From NCBI RefSeq assembly GCF_018863415.1, contig NZ_JAHKSN010000023.1:1-64000 (forward strand): 64,000 nucleotides of DNA, written 5' to 3'. Both the position numbers and the translations under genes were made by a program. Below the pieces are notes generated by a model. It saw nothing but the letters and a program-made list of their open reading frames with translations, searched no databases and had not been told where the DNA came from. The DNA comes from Deinococcus aestuarii (lineage in GTDB: Bacteria > Deinococcota > Deinococci > Deinococcales > Deinococcaceae). This document shows positions 16,150 through 33,801 of this stretch, in pieces (the first letter of the stretch is position 1; every line of letters begins with the position of its first letter).

Positions 16150-17442
16150 ATGACCCACCCCTCCCCCGAACGGGCCCTTTTCGCCGCCCTCCAGACGAAC
16201 GACGAGGGGAATGTCCGCGCGTTGCTCGACCACGACCCCGAGCTCCTGCGCGCCGTCAGCCCGCTGGGCGTCTCCCCCGTCCTCTTCGCCACGTACTACG
16301 GGAAGCACGACCTGACCCGGCTGCTGATCGAGCGGATGCGGAAGGCGGGCGTGCCCCTCACCGTCTTCGAGGCCGCCGCGACGGGGGAACTCTCCGCCCT
16401 GCGTGAACACCTTGACGCCCAGCCCGACCTCGTGGACGCCAGCAGCCCCGACGGTTTCACGCCCCTCGGTCTCGCCGCCTTCTTCGGGCGGGGGGAGGTT
16501 GCCGCCGAATTGCTCGCGCGGGGCGCGGACGTGAACCGGACGAGCACGAACGCGATGGGGGCCCGGCCCCTCCACTCCGCCGTGGCGGGGGATCACACCG
16601 CCCTCGCCCTTCGCCTGATCGCGTCGGGAGCGGACGTCCAGGCCTCCCAGCACGGCGGCTTCACGCCCCTGCTCGGTGCGGCGCAGAACGGGAATGCCGT
16701 GCTGGTGGGGGCGCTGCTCGCGGCGGGGGCGGACCCGGGAGCACGGACGGAGGGCGGGAGGGGCGCGGCGGACCTCGCCCGCGAGGAGGGGCACGGGAAG
16801 GTCCTGGCGATTCTGAGCGGGGCCGGGCACGACGCTGAAGAAAGCCGGAATGCGCCGCCCGCCCGGGGGGAGAACACTGGGCCCATGACGAACAACGGCG
16901 ACGGACGGCGGATCGACGCCCCTCCCGGCCCTCCCACCGGGGAGCCAGTCAACGAATTGACGGGGCGACCCGACGACCACACGGGCTACCAGGCCCCCGA
17001 TCCCAAGGACACCTCCCAGCCCTTCTACACGAGCACGCCCGCCGAGGACCGGGTAAGCAGTTCCAACGAGAGCAGGTACGAGCCCGTGGAGATGCCCGAC
17101 CCCAAGGCGGTGACCGGGCAGTTCGACCACCTCGCCACCCGCGATCCGGAGGCGATGGAACACCGCCTTCAGGCCCCCGAGTTCGCGGGCGCCCAGACGG
17201 TGGGCACCGGCCTCGACAGCGCCGTCCTCGACGCCACGGTTCCCGCAGGCCTCGGCGTGAACGCCAGCCTCCTGACCGTCTCCGAGCGCAGGCAGGAGGC
17301 CATCGACCCCAACCCCGGCTACACGCCCCCCGCCCAGGAGGTCCCTCCCCACCTCGGCTCCACCCCCGGCGACCTCCCCCCCGGCGTCCGCCCCGAGGTG
17401 CAGGAAGCCGTGCAGGGCGACGGCGACCCCAAAGACTCGTAA
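16150..17442 (+). CDS. Ankyrin-repeat protein fused to a disordered C-terminal half
   Basis: A 430-aa protein. Residues 1-about 230 are ankyrin repeats (for example [25 protein letters not shown] and [13 protein letters not shown]). Residues 246-430 are Pro-, Asp- and Glu-rich, hydrophilic and probably disordered. The join contains an in-frame ATG (16885-16887) after a stretch that looks like a gene-to-gene spacer (GGGGGGAGAACACTGGGCCC), so the ORF may be two genes whose stop was lost, or the second half may have its own start. The -10 TAGCAT (16138-16143) is 6 nt before the first ATG. No target known. Confidence 0.8.
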   Translation: MTHPSPERALFAALQTNDEGNVRALLDHDPELLRAVSPLGVSPVLFATYYGKHDLTRLLIERMRKAGVPLTVFEAAATGELSALREHLDAQPDLVDASSPDGFTPLGLAAFFGRGEVAAELLARGADVNRTSTNAMGARPLHSAVAGDHTALALRLIASGADVQASQHGGFTPLLGAAQNGNAVLVGALLAAGADPGARTEGGRGAADLAREEGHGKVLAILSGAGHDAEESRNAPPARGENTGPMTNNGDGRRIDAPPGPPTGEPVNELTGRPDDHTGYQAPDPKDTSQPFYTSTPAEDRVSSSNESRYEPVEMPDPKAVTGQFDHLATRDPEAMEHRLQAPEFAGAQTVGTGLDSAVLDATVPAGLGVNASLLTVSERRQEAIDPNPGYTPPAQEVPPHLGSTPGDLPPGVRPEVQEAVQGDGDPKDS

Positions 17443-17461
17443 GTCCCCACCCAAAGCCAAA

Positions 17462-17488
17462 CCCCCGCCACTCGGACGGGGGCTTTTT
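17462..17488 (+). terminator. Terminator after the ankyrin gene
   Basis: CCCCCG (17462-17467) and CGGGGG (17477-17482) form a 6-bp stem with a 9-nt loop, then CTTTTT. It separates the ankyrin gene from the convergent aceF. Confidence 0.8.
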
Positions 17489-17503
17489 GCTGGCCGCTCC
17501 TCT

Positions 17504-19333
<1,830 letters not shown>

Positions 19334-19382
19334 GCTGGACGCTCCTTGGAAAACGCTGGAAAGTGCGGGCGGAACAGGGAAA

Positions 19383-19437
19383 GGAGCTGTGAGCCCCGAG
19401 CCGGGGGCCGCTGCGCCCCCATCTTGCTCACAGCTCC
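19383..19437 (-). other. Long nested hairpin between aceE and aceF
   Basis: A perfect 12-bp stem (GGAGCTGTGAGC, 19383-19394, with GCTCACAGCTCC, 19426-19437) encloses a second stem (GGGGGC/GCCCCC). On the minus strand it is followed by TTTCCC, a poor U tract. It may act as a partial terminator or as an RNA-stabilising element that sets the E1:E2 ratio. Confidence 0.7.
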
Positions 19438-19460
19438 GGGGTCTGGGCTTTCCTTAACCC

Positions 19461-22178
<2,718 letters not shown>

Positions 22179-22184
22179 GCGGGT

Positions 22185-22190
22185 AGTCTA
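22185..22190 (-). promoter_or_regulatory. aceE -10 box (leaderless)
   Basis: TAGACT, 6 nt before ATG, with TTGGAA 18 bp upstream as a possible -35. The block from the -10 through the first codons (TAGACTACCCGCATGACAAA) differs from the lpd block at 43,322-43,340 by one base. Confidence 0.75.
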
Positions 22191-22245
22191 TGCTCCCGGA
22201 TTCACCCCTTCCAACAAGGCAAAACCCAATCATTCACCACTCCGG

Positions 22246-22274
22246 TTGGTGGGTTGGATCACCTGGGGTAGGCT
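22246..22274 (+). promoter_or_regulatory. LysR gene promoter
   Basis: TTGGTG (22246-22251) and TAGGCT (22269-22274) with a 17-bp spacer. The start would be near 22281, leaving a leader of about 48 nt. The region overlaps CCAC/GTGG-like dyads in which a LysR protein could bind, but no clear T-N11-A site is certain. Confidence 0.45.
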
Positions 22275-22328
22275 GGTGCGGGAAGAAGCCCTCGCCACTC
22301 AACCACCCGCCCCCAAAGGTCACCCCGC

Positions 22329-23225
22329 ATGGAACTCCGCCACCTCCGCCACTTCGTTGCCCTCGCCGAGGAGGAACACTTCGGGCGGGCCGCCGAGCGC
22401 GTCTTCGTGGTGCAACAGGCGCTGTCGAACTCGATCCGCAACCTGGAGGACGAGGTGGGCGTGCCGCTCGTGCTGCGGACGACGCGGCGGGTGCAGCTCA
22501 CCCCGGCGGGCCGGGAGTTCCTGATCGGCGCGCGGGAGACGCTGGCGCAGGCGGCGCAGACGGTCGAGCGGGCGCGGCGGGCGGCGCGGGGCGAGGTGGG
22601 GCACCTGACGGTCGGCTTCGTGAGCGGGCTGGCCTTCGGCGGCCTGCCAGAGATCGTGCGTTCCTTCCGCGAAGCTTTCCCGAACGTCAGCGTGGAGCTG
22701 CGCGAGCTGACCGCCCAGGAGCAGGAGGCGGCGTTGCGCGGCGGCCAGATCGAACTCGGCCTGATGCTGCTGCCCGTGCGCGACCCGGGGCTCGACTCGC
22801 GTCCCCTCTGGCGTCAGCCCCTCGTCGCCGCGCTGCCCTCCGGACATCCCCTGGCCCGCAAGCGCCGCCTGAAGATCGGGGACCTCGCGGGGGAGCGTTT
22901 CGTCTTCTTCCCCCGCCACCTGCGCGCCACCTACTTCGATCAGGTCATGCGCTGGTGTGCCTCCTCCGGCTTCACGCCCAACGTGGTGCAGGAGGCCATC
23001 GAGATTCCCACCCTGCTTTCCCTCGTGGCGGCGGGCATCGGCGTCTTCCTGCCCATCGAGTTCTTCAGCCGCCTCGCCCTGCCCGGCGTGGTCTACCGAC
23101 CGCTGGAGGACGCCCCGGTGGTGGAGATCGTCGCGGTGTGGAGAAGGGAGGCAGGAAGGGACCCGACGCTGCGGGCCTTCCTGACGGTGGCGCGGGAGGC
23201 GCTGGAGAAGGGAGAGGGAGCATAG
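22329..23225 (+). CDS. LysR-family transcriptional regulator
   Basis: DNA-binding regulator, 298 aa. The N-terminal winged helix is canonical ([20 protein letters not shown], then [20 protein letters not shown] and TPAGREFL). The C-terminal effector domain follows from about residue 90 ([11 protein letters not shown]...). The gene diverges from aceE with a 150-bp intergenic space, the usual arrangement for a LysR protein acting on its neighbour. The ligand cannot be told. Confidence 0.93.
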   Translation: MELRHLRHFVALAEEEHFGRAAERVFVVQQALSNSIRNLEDEVGVPLVLRTTRRVQLTPAGREFLIGARETLAQAAQTVERARRAARGEVGHLTVGFVSGLAFGGLPEIVRSFREAFPNVSVELRELTAQEQEAALRGGQIELGLMLLPVRDPGLDSRPLWRQPLVAALPSGHPLARKRRLKIGDLAGERFVFFPRHLRATYFDQVMRWCASSGFTPNVVQEAIEIPTLLSLVAAGIGVFLPIEFFSRLALPGVVYRPLEDAPVVEIVAVWRREAGRDPTLRAFLTVAREALEKGEGA

Positions 23226-23274
23226 TCCTTCCGGCCTATAGGCGGCGGGGCCCAGGCTCCTTACCCTGCGGCCT

Positions 23275-23814
23275 ATGCGGCGTGTCCTCGTCGTCGGCTG
23301 CCCCGGTGCGGGCAAAAGCACCTTCGCCCGGGGGCTGGCCGTGCGGACGGGCCTCCCCCTCACACATCTGGATGAGCTGTACTGGCACCCGGGCTGGAGG
23401 CGAGTGGAGCCGTCCCTGTGGCACAGGCGGCTGCAAAAGGCTCTCGGCGAAGAGGCTTGGATTCTCGACGGCAACTTTTCGACCACCCTGCTGGAGCGGG
23501 CGTACCGGGCGGACACGGTGTTCTTCCTGAGGCCGCCCCGCCGGGTGTGTCTGTGGCGGGCCTTCTGGCGAGAGGCGCTGGGAAGGCACCTCCACGGCGA
23601 CCACCCCGCGAAGTGGCCCTCCCGTGCCCTCCTGCTGGACATCTGGCAGTTTCAACCCCAGGCCGACTGGCAGCTCGCGCAACTGCGGACGGTGCCGGGA
23701 CTGAGGGTGAAGGTGCTGCACAGCGACGCCGATATGGCGGTGGCTGGGCTGATCTCCGTCACCCCGCTCCTCCTTCACCCAGCCGCAACACCTCCTCCCC
23801 ACCCTTCCCCCTGA
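23275..23814 (+). CDS. P-loop nucleoside kinase-like protein (FlaR/topology-modulation type)
   Basis: A 179-aa adenylate-kinase-like P-loop protein. The Walker A is [17 protein letters not shown], followed by [14 protein letters not shown] and [20 protein letters not shown], which is the pattern of proteins annotated as DNA topology modulation protein FlaR. That name is historical; a small-molecule kinase role is equally possible. The -10 TACCCT (23262-23267) is 7 nt from the ATG. It precedes uvrB by 26 bp but uvrB has its own regulated promoter. Confidence 0.8.
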   Translation: MRRVLVVGCPGAGKSTFARGLAVRTGLPLTHLDELYWHPGWRRVEPSLWHRRLQKALGEEAWILDGNFSTTLLERAYRADTVFFLRPPRRVCLWRAFWREALGRHLHGDHPAKWPSRALLLDIWQFQPQADWQLAQLRTVPGLRVKVLHSDADMAVAGLISVTPLLLHPAATPPPHPSP

Positions 23815-23834
23815 CTACGTTTTCAGCGTAAAAT
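23815..23834 (+). promoter_or_regulatory. RDRM-like operator overlapping the uvrB -10
   Basis: The 17-bp imperfect palindrome CTACGTTTTCAGCGTAA (23815-23831) fits the Deinococcus radiation/desiccation response motif (consensus near TTATGTCATTGACATAA). Its right arm overlaps the -10 TAAAAT (23829-23834), which is 6 nt before the uvrB ATG. Known biology: DdrO represses promoters carrying this motif, and the IrrE/PprI protease relieves it after DNA damage. The placement over the -10 fits repression. Confidence 0.75.
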
Positions 23835-23840
23835 AAAAGG

Positions 23841-25856
<2,016 letters not shown>

Positions 25857-25878
25857 GACCACAGACCACCCGCAAGCC

Positions 25879-25916
25879 CACGGGGCCACTCCATCCCACC
25901 GGAGCGGCCCCGTGTT
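25879..25916. terminator. Bidirectional hairpin between uvrB and the permease
   Basis: CACGGGGCC (25879-25887) pairs with GGCCCCGTG (25906-25914), 9 bp, with further pairing inside the loop and TTCTG after it. It lies between two convergent genes and can serve both. Confidence 0.65.
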
Positions 25917-25927
25917 CTGCCTGACGT

Positions 25928-27199
25928 TCAGTGCAAGACCCGCCCTCCCTCCTCCGCCCCGTCCACCTCGCGCCGCTGCGCCGGAAGCACGAGGTTGGCG
26001 ACGATCCCGACGACGGCGGCGAGGGCCATGCCGGAAAGCGTCAGGGTCGTCCCGCCCACCGCGATGGGAAAGGCCGCCCCGCCCAGCCCCAGCACCAGGA
26101 TCAGGCTGACCACGATCAGGTTGCGCGAGTGCGCGAAGTCGATCCGCGCCTCGGCCAGGGTGCGGATGCCCACGGAAGCGATCATCCCGAAAAGGAGGAT
26201 GGACACGCCGCCCAGCACACCCGCTGGCAGACTCTGCAACACGGCGGCGAGCTTGGGCGAGCAGCCGAAGAGGATGGCGAACACGGCCCCGATCCGCAGC
26301 ACGGCGGGGTCATAGACGCGGGTGAGGGCCAGCACGCCCGTGTTCTCCGCGTAGGTGGTCGCCGCCGGGCCGCCGAGCGCGGCGCTGCTCATGTTGGCGA
26401 TGCCGTCCGCGAAGAGGGTGCGGCTGAGCCCCGGGTTTTGCAGGAAGTTCTGCCCGACCACCCGCCCGTTGACGATCACGTCCCCCACATGCTCGATAAA
26501 GGTCACGACGGCGACCGGCGCGATGATGGCGACCGCCCGCCAGTCGAGGGTCGGGGCGTGGAAGTCCGGCAGGCCGAGCGGGGGCGCGGCGCGGATGGCC
26601 GCGAGGGCGTCCGGGGTCACCTGCCCGGCGGCGAGCGCGACGAGGTACCCGACGACCACGCCGACCAGAATCGGGATCATGCGGAAAAGGCCGCGCCCGA
26701 ACACGCTGGCGACCACGGCGGCGAGGAGGGTGGCGAGGGCCAGCCACCAGTTCGTCTTCGCCTGGCCCACCGCCACGTTCGACAGCCCCAACCCGATCAC
26801 GATGATGACGGGGCCGGTGACGACGGGCGGGAACACCTGCAAGAGGCGGTTCGTGCCAAACCACTTCACCAGCCCGCTGAAGAGCAGGTACATCGCCCCG
26901 GCGGCGATCAGCCCGCCCGCCGCCGCACCCGGCCCGAATTCCCTGACGACCAGGGTGGTGGGCGCGATAAAGGCGAAGCTCGACCCCAGGAAGATGGGCA
27001 CCCGCCCGCCCGTGAGGAGGTGGAAGATCAGGGTGGCGACCCCCGCGCCGAAGAGGGCCACGCTGGGCGAGAGGCCGACGAGGATGGGCACGAGGACGGT
27101 CGCGCCGAACATGGCGATGGAATGCTGGAGGCCCAGCACGAGGCGGCGCTCCGGGCGAGTCGGCGCGGAGGGCGGGGCGGGGTCGGCAGTCTGGGTCAT
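25928..27199 (-). CDS. NCS2 uracil/xanthine permease
   Basis: Proton-coupled nucleobase importer, 423 aa, with about 12-14 membrane segments. Family signature: [20 protein letters not shown] at the start, [17 protein letters not shown], and [20 protein letters not shown] (the conserved Glu-His region) followed by [31 protein letters not shown] sequence. I start at ATG 27199, preceded by GGAGG 4 nt upstream and TATGCT 17 nt upstream; the longer ORF upstream lacks support. Substrate (uracil or xanthine) is not resolved. Confidence 0.93.
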   Translation of the reverse strand: MTQTADPAPPSAPTRPERRLVLGLQHSIAMFGATVLVPILVGLSPSVALFGAGVATLIFHLLTGGRVPIFLGSSFAFIAPTTLVVREFGPGAAAGGLIAAGAMYLLFSGLVKWFGTNRLLQVFPPVVTGPVIIVIGLGLSNVAVGQAKTNWWLALATLLAAVVASVFGRGLFRMIPILVGVVVGYLVALAAGQVTPDALAAIRAAPPLGLPDFHAPTLDWRAVAIIAPVAVVTFIEHVGDVIVNGRVVGQNFLQNPGLSRTLFADGIANMSSAALGGPAATTYAENTGVLALTRVYDPAVLRIGAVFAILFGCSPKLAAVLQSLPAGVLGGVSILLFGMIASVGIRTLAEARIDFAHSRNLIVVSLILVLGLGGAAFPIAVGGTTLTLSGMALAAVVGIVANLVLPAQRREVDGAEEGGRVLH

Positions 27200-27304
27200 G
27201 GGGCCTCCAGTGGGCGAGCATAGCCCCTGCCGATTCGGGGCAGAGGCGGGCGGGCTGGACGTGAGGCCGGGCACCGCGACCCCGGGCACGCTACGCTGGC
27301 GGGC

Positions 27305-27706
27305 ATGACGGGCATCAATCCCAAGGGGGACCTGATCGCGCGCCTCGCGGCGCTGGGGCTGGGCACGCCGACCTTCGACGCCACCTCGGAGGGCCCGCCC
27401 CACGACCTCACCTTCCACGCGACGGTGACGGCGGCGGGCCGCGTGCTGGGCGAGGGCGAGGGCCGCAGCAAACGCGAGGCCGAGCGCGCGGCGGCGGAGG
27501 CGGCCCTGGCGGCGCTGGACGCCGGGCCGGGAACAGCGGAGGGAAGCGGCGCGTGGCCCATCTACGCCCCCGTCCTCGCCGAGGCGCTGGAGGTGGCCCT
27601 CGAACTCGCGGACGATGACGCCGCGCTCGACGACGTGCGCCGCGAGGCCGCCCGCCTCTACCGCGACCTCCTCGCCGACCTCGGGCACGGGCCGGGGGAA
27701 GGGTGA
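27305..27706 (+). CDS. Stand-alone double-stranded RNA-binding protein
   Basis: A 133-aa protein whose first 70 residues match a ds[21 protein letters not shown] (helix 1), [20 protein letters not shown] (strands) and [17 protein letters not shown] (helix 2, with the basic KREAE start). In bacteria this domain is normally the C-terminus of RNase III; here no nuclease domain is attached. The C-terminal half is an acidic helix. The -10 TACGCT (27292-27297) is 7 nt before the ATG. The stop overlaps the GTG start of the HAD gene. RNA target unknown. Confidence 0.8.
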   Translation: MTGINPKGDLIARLAALGLGTPTFDATSEGPPHDLTFHATVTAAGRVLGEGEGRSKREAERAAAEAALAALDAGPGTAEGSGAWPIYAPVLAEALEVALELADDDAALDDVRREAARLYRDLLADLGHGPGEG

Positions 27707-28371
27707 GCCTCAAGCTCCCCACCCGCCCGGCGGGCGTCCTGTTCGACATGGACGGCGTGCTCATGAGCAACAACCCCTGGCACCGTCAGGCCTGGCAGGA
27801 GGTCGCCGCCGAGTTGCTCGGCCTGACGCTCAGCCCCCACGACCTCGACACCAAGGTGGACGGCGGGCGCAACCCCGAGATCATCGAGCGGCTGACCGGA
27901 AAGGCACCCGACGCGGACCTGGCGATGCGTTTCCACGTCGCCAAGGAGACCCGTTACCGGGACCTGGCGCGCGGGCAGCTCCGGGAAGTCGCGGGCCTGG
28001 GCGAGTACCTGAACGCGCTGGAGGAGCGCGGCGTCCCCTTCGCCCTCGTCACCAGCGCGGACGCCGTGAACGTCGAGTTCGGCATGGAGGCGCTGGGCGT
28101 CGGGCACCGCTTCGGGCCGCGCGTGCTGGGCGAACACGTCACGCGCGGCAAGCCCCACCCCGAGCCCTTCGAGCGGGGGGCGGCGCTGCTCGGCCTCGAT
28201 CCTAAAGACTGCCTCGCCCACGAGGACGCGGTGAATGGGGTCAGGAGCGCGGCGGGCGCGGGCTGCACGGTCGTGGCGCTGACGACGACGGCTTCCTCCG
28301 AGGTCCTGCTCGCGGCGGGGGCGACGGTGACCGTTCCCGACTTCACCCGCTGGCGCGAATGGCTGGCTTGA
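27703..28371 (+). CDS. HAD-superfamily hydrolase, beta-phosphoglucomutase-like
   Basis: A 222-aa phosphatase or phosphomutase. Motif I is [12 protein letters not shown] (nucleophile and acid/base Asp), motif II TSAD, motif III in GKPHPEP and motif IV near [19 protein letters not shown]. An alpha-helical cap lies between. It starts at GTG 27703, overlapping the dsRBD stop (GGTGAG), so expression is coupled. The substrate cannot be named from sequence. Confidence 0.88.
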   Translation: MSLKLPTRPAGVLFDMDGVLMSNNPWHRQAWQEVAAELLGLTLSPHDLDTKVDGGRNPEIIERLTGKAPDADLAMRFHVAKETRYRDLARGQLREVAGLGEYLNALEERGVPFALVTSADAVNVEFGMEALGVGHRFGPRVLGEHVTRGKPHPEPFERGAALLGLDPKDCLAHEDAVNGVRSAAGAGCTVVALTTTASSEVLLAAGATVTVPDFTRWREWLA

Positions 28372-28381
28372 AGGTCCAGCT

Positions 28382-28726
28382 TTGAAGGGCGCCGACGCCG
28401 AGGACCGGGCCGCCGCGTATCTGCAAGCCCTGGGGCGGGAGGTCGTGGCCCGCAACTACCGTATGCCGGGTGGGGAGATCGACCTGATCACCCGCGAGGG
28501 CGAGACGCTCGTCTTCACCGAGGTCCGGCAGCGGAAGAACGCCCGCTTCGGGGGCGCCGCCGAGAGCGTCACCGCGCGCAAGCTCGCCCTGATGCACCGC
28601 GCCGCCCTGACCTACCTCACCCGCGAGCATGGCCGCGACGACCTCCCCTGCCGCCTGGAGGTGCTGACCATCGACGGCGCGGCGCAGACGGGGAGGGTCA
28701 CGCTGATCCCGCTGGACGGCGCGTAG
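28382..28726 (+). CDS. YraN/UPF0102 nuclease-like protein
   Basis: A 114-aa protein with the Holliday-junction-resolvase-like fold. The active-site pattern is [22 protein letters not shown] (Asp, Glu-x-Arg/Gln) with an N-terminal Glu in [10 protein letters not shown]. It starts at TTG (28382-28384); the start fits the family N-terminus and is 10 nt after the HAD gene, so it belongs to the same three-gene run. DNA processing is presumed for the family, not proven. Confidence 0.88.
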   Translation: MKGADAEDRAAAYLQALGREVVARNYRMPGGEIDLITREGETLVFTEVRQRKNARFGGAAESVTARKLALMHRAALTYLTREHGRDDLPCRLEVLTIDGAAQTGRVTLIPLDGA

Positions 28727-28732
28727 CCGGGG

Positions 28733-30004
28733 CTACCAGTTCACCATCGAGTCCCGGAGAATCTGCGCCAGATCGTCTCCACTCGGAACCTTCGGCGCGA
28801 CGGCGAGGAGGCGCTGCTGCTTGAGGGCCCCCTCTACCAGCGCGGGGATGTCGGCCTCGGCGTACCCGAGTTCGCGCACGCCGCTCGGCGCCCCCACGTC
28901 GCGCATCAGCGAGATCAGGGCGTTCGGCAACGCTTCCCGGTCGTCCGGGCTGTACGCCTCGCCCGTCAGGAAACTCGCGGCCCGCACGTGCTTTTCCGGA
29001 TCGGCGTCGAAGGTGAAGCGGAAGGCGGCGGGGGCGGTCACGATCACGGAGAAGCCGTGGGGCACGAAGACCTTCCCGCCGGGGTAGCCGGGGTGGCGGT
29101 AGACGTGCCTGAGGCCCGCCAGCGGGTACGCGCACGCGTGCGGGATGTGGACGCCCGCCGAGCCGAAGCCGACCCCCGCCATCGTCGCGCTCAGCATCAT
29201 GAAGCCGCGCGCCTCCACGTCGTCCGCGTCGTGAACAGCTCGGCGCAGGTACTCGCCCCCGTAGCGGATCGCCTGCGCGGACCAGAGGTCGGCGACCGGA
29301 TTGCTCCCCTGATAGGGCGGGCGGTCGTCGGGACTACCGGGCCGGGGGCGGCTGGTGTACGGGCGGCCCAGGAAGCTCTCGGCAGCGTGGCACACCACGT
29401 CCAGCCCCGCCGAGGCGATGACGGCCCCCGGCGCCGAGCGGGTGAGTTCCGGGTCCACGATGGCCTGTGTCGGGCGCATGGTGCGGTGGCTGATGCCGGT
29501 CTTGATGCCCAGTTCCGGCAGGTCGAGGATCGCCACCGTCGTCGCCTCGGAGCCCGAGCCCGCGGTCGTCGGGAGGGCGAGGAGGGGGCGCAGGGGCGAG
29601 GGCGGTTTTCTGCCGCCGCCGACGGGCGGATTCACGTAGTCCATGATCTCGCCGCCGTGGGTGGTGAGGAGGTTGGCGACCTTCGCCGTGTCGATGGCGC
29701 TGCCCCCGCCGATGGCGACGAAACCGTCCGGGTTGGCCTCGCGCGCGGCCGCCACCGCCCGGTTTAACGCGTCCAGGCTCGGCTCGGTCTCCACGTCGTC
29801 CCACTCGATGAGATCGGCACCGGACGCGCGCAGGCTTTCCAGGATCGGACCGGCCACCCCCCGCACCCCCGGGTCCACCACCACGAAGGCGCGGCGCACG
29901 CCCAGGCGCGCGAGTTCCCACCCGGCGTCGTGCGCGGCGCCCGCCCCGAACTTCACGGGGGTGGCCTCGATGGTGAAGATCGTCTCGTGTTCGCCAGCCG
30001 TCAT
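28733..30004 (-). CDS. Iron-containing alcohol dehydrogenase
   Basis: A 423-aa group III ADH. The NAD(P) region is VAIGGGSAIDTAKVANLL; metal ligands lie in SAGLDVVCHAAESFLG (Asp, His), HIPHACAYPLAG (His) and VFVPHGFSV (His). The segment SHRTMRPTQAIVDPELTRS resembles the hydroxyacid-oxoacid transhydrogenase subgroup, so a hydroxyacid or lactone-derived substrate is possible. A strong GGAGGTGA lies 3 nt before the ATG. Divergent from the lactonase gene with a 197-bp gap, which suggests a shared pathway. Confidence 0.9.
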   Translation of the reverse strand: MTAGEHETIFTIEATPVKFGAGAAHDAGWELARLGVRRAFVVVDPGVRGVAGPILESLRASGADLIEWDDVETEPSLDALNRAVAAAREANPDGFVAIGGGSAIDTAKVANLLTTHGGEIMDYVNPPVGGGRKPPSPLRPLLALPTTAGSGSEATTVAILDLPELGIKTGISHRTMRPTQAIVDPELTRSAPGAVIASAGLDVVCHAAESFLGRPYTSRPRPGSPDDRPPYQGSNPVADLWSAQAIRYGGEYLRRAVHDADDVEARGFMMLSATMAGVGFGSAGVHIPHACAYPLAGLRHVYRHPGYPGGKVFVPHGFSVIVTAPAAFRFTFDADPEKHVRAASFLTGEAYSPDDREALPNALISLMRDVGAPSGVRELGYAEADIPALVEGALKQQRLLAVAPKVPSGDDLAQILRDSMVNW

Positions 30005-30201
30005 GCGTCACCTCCAGGCGGAGACAAACTCCAGCCAGATCGTCCTTTTGAAGTCCGGGCAGCCTAACACCCGCCCCGGCACGGCTCAACCGTGCGGCTG
30101 GACGCCCCCGGACGAGGCGTTAAGATGAGCCCCATTCCACAGGCAGGCACCCGAACGGGCGGCGAGCGTCCGTCCCCATCCCTTTCCCCAGGAGCGAATC
30201 C

Positions 30202-31173
30202 ATGAGCGCACAGACCGTCACCGGACCCGTCGAGGCCGATCAACTCGGCCTGACCCTGCCCCATGAGCACGTGATCTTCGGCTACCCCGGCTACCAGGGG
30301 GACGTGACCCTCGGAGGCTTTGATCGGGAGGCCGTGCTGACCCAGTGCCTCCAGATGGCCGAGGCCGTCAAAGCGCGGGGCGTGAGGACCGTCGTGGACG
30401 CCACCCCGAACGAGTGCGGGCGCGATCCCCTGTTCCTGCGCGAGGTGAGCGAGCGCTCCGGCCTGAACATCCTCTGCTCCAGCGGCTACTACTACGAGGG
30501 GGAGGGCGGCACGACCTACTTCAAGTTCCGCTTCTCTCTGGGCGCGGGCGTGGAGGAGGTTTACGACATGATGCTCCGCGAGGTCACCGAGGGCATCGGG
30601 GGAACCGGCATCCGGGCGGGCGTCCTCAAGCTGGCGAGCAGCCGGGACGAGATCACCCCCTACGAGCGGGTCTTCTTCCAGGCGGCGGCCCGCGTGCAGC
30701 GCGAGACGGGCGTGCCCATCATCACCCACACGCAGGAGGGCACGCAGGGACCGCAGCAGGCCGAACTCCTGGTGGGCGAGGGCGCCGACCCGAACCGCGT
30801 CATGATCGGCCACATGGACGGCAACACCGACCCCGACTACCACCGGGAGACGCTGCGGCACGGGGTCAACATCGCCCTCGACCGTATCGGCCTCCAGGGC
30901 ATCGTGGGGATGCCGCTCGACAGCGACCGGCTGCGGGTGCTGGAGGCGCTGCTGGGCGACGGATACGCCGACCGCATCCTGCTCTCGCACGACAGCATCT
31001 GGCACTGGCTGGGCCGCCCGATTCCCATGCCCGAGATGCTGCTGCCCGCCGTCAAGGACTGGCACCCGCTGCACCTCTTCGACGACATCCTGCCCGAACT
31101 GGAGCGCCGGGGCATCACCCGCGCGCAGATTGAACAGATGACGGTCGGGAACCCGGCGCGGGTGTTCGGCTAG
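30202..31173 (+). CDS. Phosphotriesterase-like lactonase
   Basis: A 323-aa PTE-family barrel enzyme, like the Deinococcus lactonase DR0930. Binuclear metal ligands: LPHEHVIFG (two His), the carboxylated Lys in GVLKLASS, IITHTQEGTQG (His), IGHMDGNTDPDY (His) and LLSHDSIWHW (Asp). Family knowledge: these hydrolyse delta/gamma-lactones and weakly organophosphates. It is divergent from the iron ADH; a lactone-to-hydroxyacid-to-oxoacid sequence would use both products, but this is inference. Confidence 0.92.
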   Translation: MSAQTVTGPVEADQLGLTLPHEHVIFGYPGYQGDVTLGGFDREAVLTQCLQMAEAVKARGVRTVVDATPNECGRDPLFLREVSERSGLNILCSSGYYYEGEGGTTYFKFRFSLGAGVEEVYDMMLREVTEGIGGTGIRAGVLKLASSRDEITPYERVFFQAAARVQRETGVPIITHTQEGTQGPQQAELLVGEGADPNRVMIGHMDGNTDPDYHRETLRHGVNIALDRIGLQGIVGMPLDSDRLRVLEALLGDGYADRILLSHDSIWHWLGRPIPMPEMLLPAVKDWHPLHLFDDILPELERRGITRAQIEQMTVGNPARVFG

Positions 31174-31188
31174 CCGGGGACCGGAGGG

Positions 31189-33636
<2,448 letters not shown>

Positions 33637-33723
33637 GGCTCTCACTCTACCGGCCTTTGATGTGACGACCCGGGGCACGGGTCACGGTGGAAGGAGGGGC
33701 GGGGGCGAACATCTCACCGCCCA

Positions 33724-33797
33724 GGGTAGGGGGATGGGGAGGGCGCGTCATCCGCCGGAAGAATGAGGGAGGGGGGTTAGGCGGGGGTTAACGCGGG
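33724..33797 (+). other. Two G-quadruplex-type motifs
   Basis: The plus strand has GGGTAGGGGGATGGGGAGGG (33724-33743) and a second set of four G-runs within about 33766-33797 (GGG, GGGGGG, GGGGG, GGG, loops up to 8). They lie in the gap between the penicillin-binding protein promoter and the HEAT-like gene. G4 regulation is known for some Deinococcus genes; activity here is unknown. Confidence 0.5.
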
Positions 33798-33801
33798 ACA
33801 A

